Source: Bacteroidota bacterium (GTDB lineage Bacteria; Bacteroidota; Ignavibacteria; UBA10030; UBA8401). From it: a DNA stretch of 7,703 bases. Position 1 is the stretch's first letter. Every line of letters starts with the position of its first letter. The DNA lies in contig JAVBYH010000234.1 of assembly GCA_030824175.1 (NCBI GenBank), forward strand, positions 1 to 7,703. Reading direction: 5' to 3'. Positions 6,256 through 7,703 of the stretch are shown here, one piece after another. The position numbers and the translations under genes are program-made. The notes under the pieces are model-generated. The model saw only the letters and a program-made list of their open reading frames with translations. It made no database searches and was not told the origin of the DNA.

Positions 6256-6286
6256 TTGCATTTCTGGCATCTTATGAATACTTTTG
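6256..6286 (+). promoter_or_regulatory. Candidate spmAB promoter, Bacteroidota-like
   Basis: TACTTTTG (6279-6286) fits the Bacteroidota -7 element TAnnTTTG exactly, and a TTG at 6256-6258 lies 20 bases upstream, near the expected -33 position. Read as sigma70, the same stretch gives TTGCAT, a 17-base spacer and TACTTT, a weaker match. It lies about 90 bases before spmA in the 203-base gap, which otherwise holds only the hairpin after the kinase gene. Confidence 0.3.
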
Positions 6287-6375
6287 AACGCTGGTACTCC
6301 GTAAGGAACGAGCCGGCGCTGTGTGTTTGTATGCCCGTATGCAGCCAATTTTCATCTCACTAGCTCTGATTCCGC

Positions 6376-7362
6376 ATGCTCAATCACGTTTGGATGTGGC
6401 TAATTGCAATCGGTATAATCGTTGCCGTGGCCAGGGATGTAAACGACGAATTCAGGAATACCTACCGCAACGGGGTTCCGCTCACGACGGAATTTGTCGT
6501 GAAGAAAAACACATCATCGCTTCACAAGTCGTACGAGGGCGACATCGCCTCGTCGGCCGAGGCCATGAACCAATTCTACGGGGCAACAGTCGCGCGGTCG
6601 GCCGTATCGCAGCCTGCGACGATTACAACCGCCCCGAACGGCGACATGACGATCGCCATCATCACCTCCGGCGACGGAGCCCCCACGGTCTGGAAGGATA
6701 TGGCCAAGGCGCTCGGCAAGGAACGGGTGGAGGGACGCGTCCGCGAGATGACGTTCAACGCGGACAATTCCGCCGCCACCGTCACCGTCGAACTCGAACG
6801 GATGAGCTATTCGAAGATCCGTTCGGTGACGCGAGCCGCGCTTGAATACGCAGACACGGCCATCACGATCTGCCTCGGCCTCATCGGCGTCATGGCGCTC
6901 TGGCTTGGCGTAATGAAGGTTGCCGAGGAGGCGGGCCTTTTGAAGGTTCTCACCCGGCTGCTCACGCCGGTGACAAAACAATTGTTCCCCGATGTGCCTC
7001 CGGACCACCCTGCGGTCGGCGCGATGATCATGAACATCGCCGCCAATATGCTCGGACTCAACAACGCAGCCACGCCGCTCGGCATCAAGGCCATGGAGGA
7101 GCTCGCGAAGCTCAGTCCCAAGGCAGGGGTCGCCACAAACGCGATGTGCACGTTCCTTGTCATCAACACGGCCGGACTCACACTGATCCCCGCCACCGCG
7201 ATCGCCATCCGCGCGGCGCAGGGCGCGGCCGACCCCGGCATTATCATCGGCACCTCGATCTTCGGCGCCGGCTGCGCTACGATCGCGGGCCTCGCCACTG
7301 CGAAGATCATGCAGCGTCTCCCGAAATACAAGAAGGCATTGGAGGTGGGCAATGATGACTGA
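6376..7362 (+). CDS. spmA: Spore maturation protein A homologue with large N-terminal insert (nucleoside-recognition/Gate domain membrane protein)
   Basis: This is a membrane protein of 328 residues. In Bacillus, SpmA and SpmB together affect spore core dehydration; in non-spore-formers the role is unknown, possibly transport. The first helix, VWMWLIAIGIIVAVARD (5-21), and the region from about 155 on match the SpmA family: AITICLGLIGVMALWLGVMK (162-181), FPDVPPDHPAVG (204-215), LGLNNAATPLGIKAMEEL (226-243) and TFLVINTAGLTLIPATAIA (259-277). Bacillus SpmA is about 196 residues; the difference is an insert of roughly 125 residues (about 27-150) between the first and second membrane segments. 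It is polar, with repeated short strand-like stretches (for example 91-97 and 134-140). The ATG at 6376 is secure upstream because in-frame stops lie at 6361 and 6367. No Shine-Dalgarno is seen. The 3' end overlaps spmB, suggesting translational coupling. Confidence 0.88.
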   Translation: MLNHVWMWLIAIGIIVAVARDVNDEFRNTYRNGVPLTTEFVVKKNTSSLHKSYEGDIASSAEAMNQFYGATVARSAVSQPATITTAPNGDMTIAIITSGDGAPTVWKDMAKALGKERVEGRVREMTFNADNSAATVTVELERMSYSKIRSVTRAALEYADTAITICLGLIGVMALWLGVMKVAEEAGLLKVLTRLLTPVTKQLFPDVPPDHPAVGAMIMNIAANMLGLNNAATPLGIKAMEELAKLSPKAGVATNAMCTFLVINTAGLTLIPATAIAIRAAQGAADPGIIIGTSIFGAGCATIAGLATAKIMQRLPKYKKALEVGNDD

Positions 7363-7703
7363 TATCTTCCGCACCGTGATCAACCTTGTGTCCGTGCTCG
7401 CCATTCCCCTCTTCATGCTCGTGTTCCTGGGATGGGGATATGCAAAGAAACTTAAAGTATACGAGGTCTTCGTCGAAGGGTCGAAAGAGGGATTCTCCGT
7501 CGCCATTCGCATCATCCCGTATCTCGTCGCAATGCTCGTGGCCATCGGCATCTTCCGCGCAAGCGGCGCGATGGACTTTGTCGTGTGGGGCCTGTCGCCC
7601 CTTACCGACCTCATCGGCATGCCCGCCGAAGTCCTCCCGCTGGGCATCCTGCGTCCCCTCTCGGGCTCCGGTTCCATGGGACTCATGACCGAACTCATGA
7701 AGA
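7352..7703 (+). CDS. spmB: Spore maturation protein B homologue, 3'-truncated by window edge
   Basis: Only the first 117 residues are present; the family is about 175 residues long, so about two thirds is visible. A first membrane segment spans about 9-28. Then come YEVFVEGSKEGFSVAIRIIP (37-56), PYLVAMLVAIGIFRASGAMD (56-75), GMPAEVLPLGILRPLSGSGS (89-108) and the start of the next conserved stretch, MGLMTEL (109-115). These match the SpmB nucleoside-recognition domain closely. A strong GGAGGT at 7341-7346, inside the end of spmA, lies 5 bases before the ATG at 7352 and 8 before the ATG at 7355, so either may be the true start. The gene overlaps the last 11 (or 8) bases of spmA, so the pair is almost certainly co-expressed and probably acts as a complex. 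Confidence 0.9.
   Translation, partial: MMTDIFRTVINLVSVLAIPLFMLVFLGWGYAKKLKVYEVFVEGSKEGFSVAIRIIPYLVAMLVAIGIFRASGAMDFVVWGLSPLTDLIGMPAEVLPLGILRPLSGSGSMGLMTELMK

Noticed and set aside
6169..6363. 64-residue + strand frame in the gap between kinase and spmA
   Set aside because: It starts inside the kinase stop region, covers the hairpin and putative promoter, has no ribosome-binding site and shows no domain-like composition.
6514..7698. 394-residue - strand open frame opposite spmA and spmB
   Set aside because: It crosses two conserved overlapping + strand genes and has shadow-type composition.

Overview
The window is a compact stretch of GC-rich bacterial chromosome. All recognisable genes lie on the + strand and there is no sign of mobile DNA, RNA genes or CRISPR. 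The organism cannot be named from this. A ferredoxin-linked 2-oxoacid oxidoreductase points to an anaerobe or facultative anaerobe. Separate SpmA and SpmB genes, an OPT-type peptide transporter and a cytosolic PAS kinase are found across several phyla. Several genes lack a Shine-Dalgarno sequence, SpmA carries a large insert, and one candidate promoter fits the Bacteroidota pattern. Together these weakly suggest the FCB superphylum or a neighbouring candidate phylum; this is low-confidence inference.

Layout. Bases 1-1477 hold the 3' part of an OPT-family oligopeptide transporter, cut by the left edge. It ends at a strong GC hairpin, followed by an AT-rich intergenic region (about 1560-1738) with candidate promoter elements. 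Next comes a four-gene operon (1739-4526) for a complete 2-oxoacid:ferredoxin oxidoreductase of the VorB/KorA type: a 2x[4Fe-4S] ferredoxin subunit, then alpha, TPP-binding beta and gamma subunits. After a hairpin comes a 90-residue helical Cys-containing protein of unknown function (4624-4896). It is followed by a soluble PAS-histidine kinase (5027-6172) with a four-cysteine cluster in the PAS region and an atypical ATPase G1 box. After another hairpin and a 203-base gap comes spmA (6376-7362), with an insert of roughly 125 residues, translationally overlapped by spmB (7352 onward), which runs off the right edge.

How they work together. The oxidoreductase oxidatively decarboxylates a 2-oxoacid (probably branched-chain, or 2-oxoglutarate) to an acyl-CoA and passes electrons through its own ferredoxin subunit. 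Peptide import by the OPT protein could supply the amino acids from which such 2-oxoacids arise; this link rests on neighbourhood only. The Cys-containing small protein and the Cys-cluster kinase just downstream could form a redox- or metal-responsive module, but no response regulator is in view and the idea is a hypothesis. SpmA/SpmB are membrane proteins with nucleoside-recognition (Gate) domains, named for spore maturation in Bacillus but widespread in non-sporulating bacteria.

No clearly new multi-gene system is visible. The parts most worth a second look are the four-Cys PAS kinase, the 90-residue protein beside it, the SpmA insert, and the repeated use of GC hairpins without a T-tract at gene ends.
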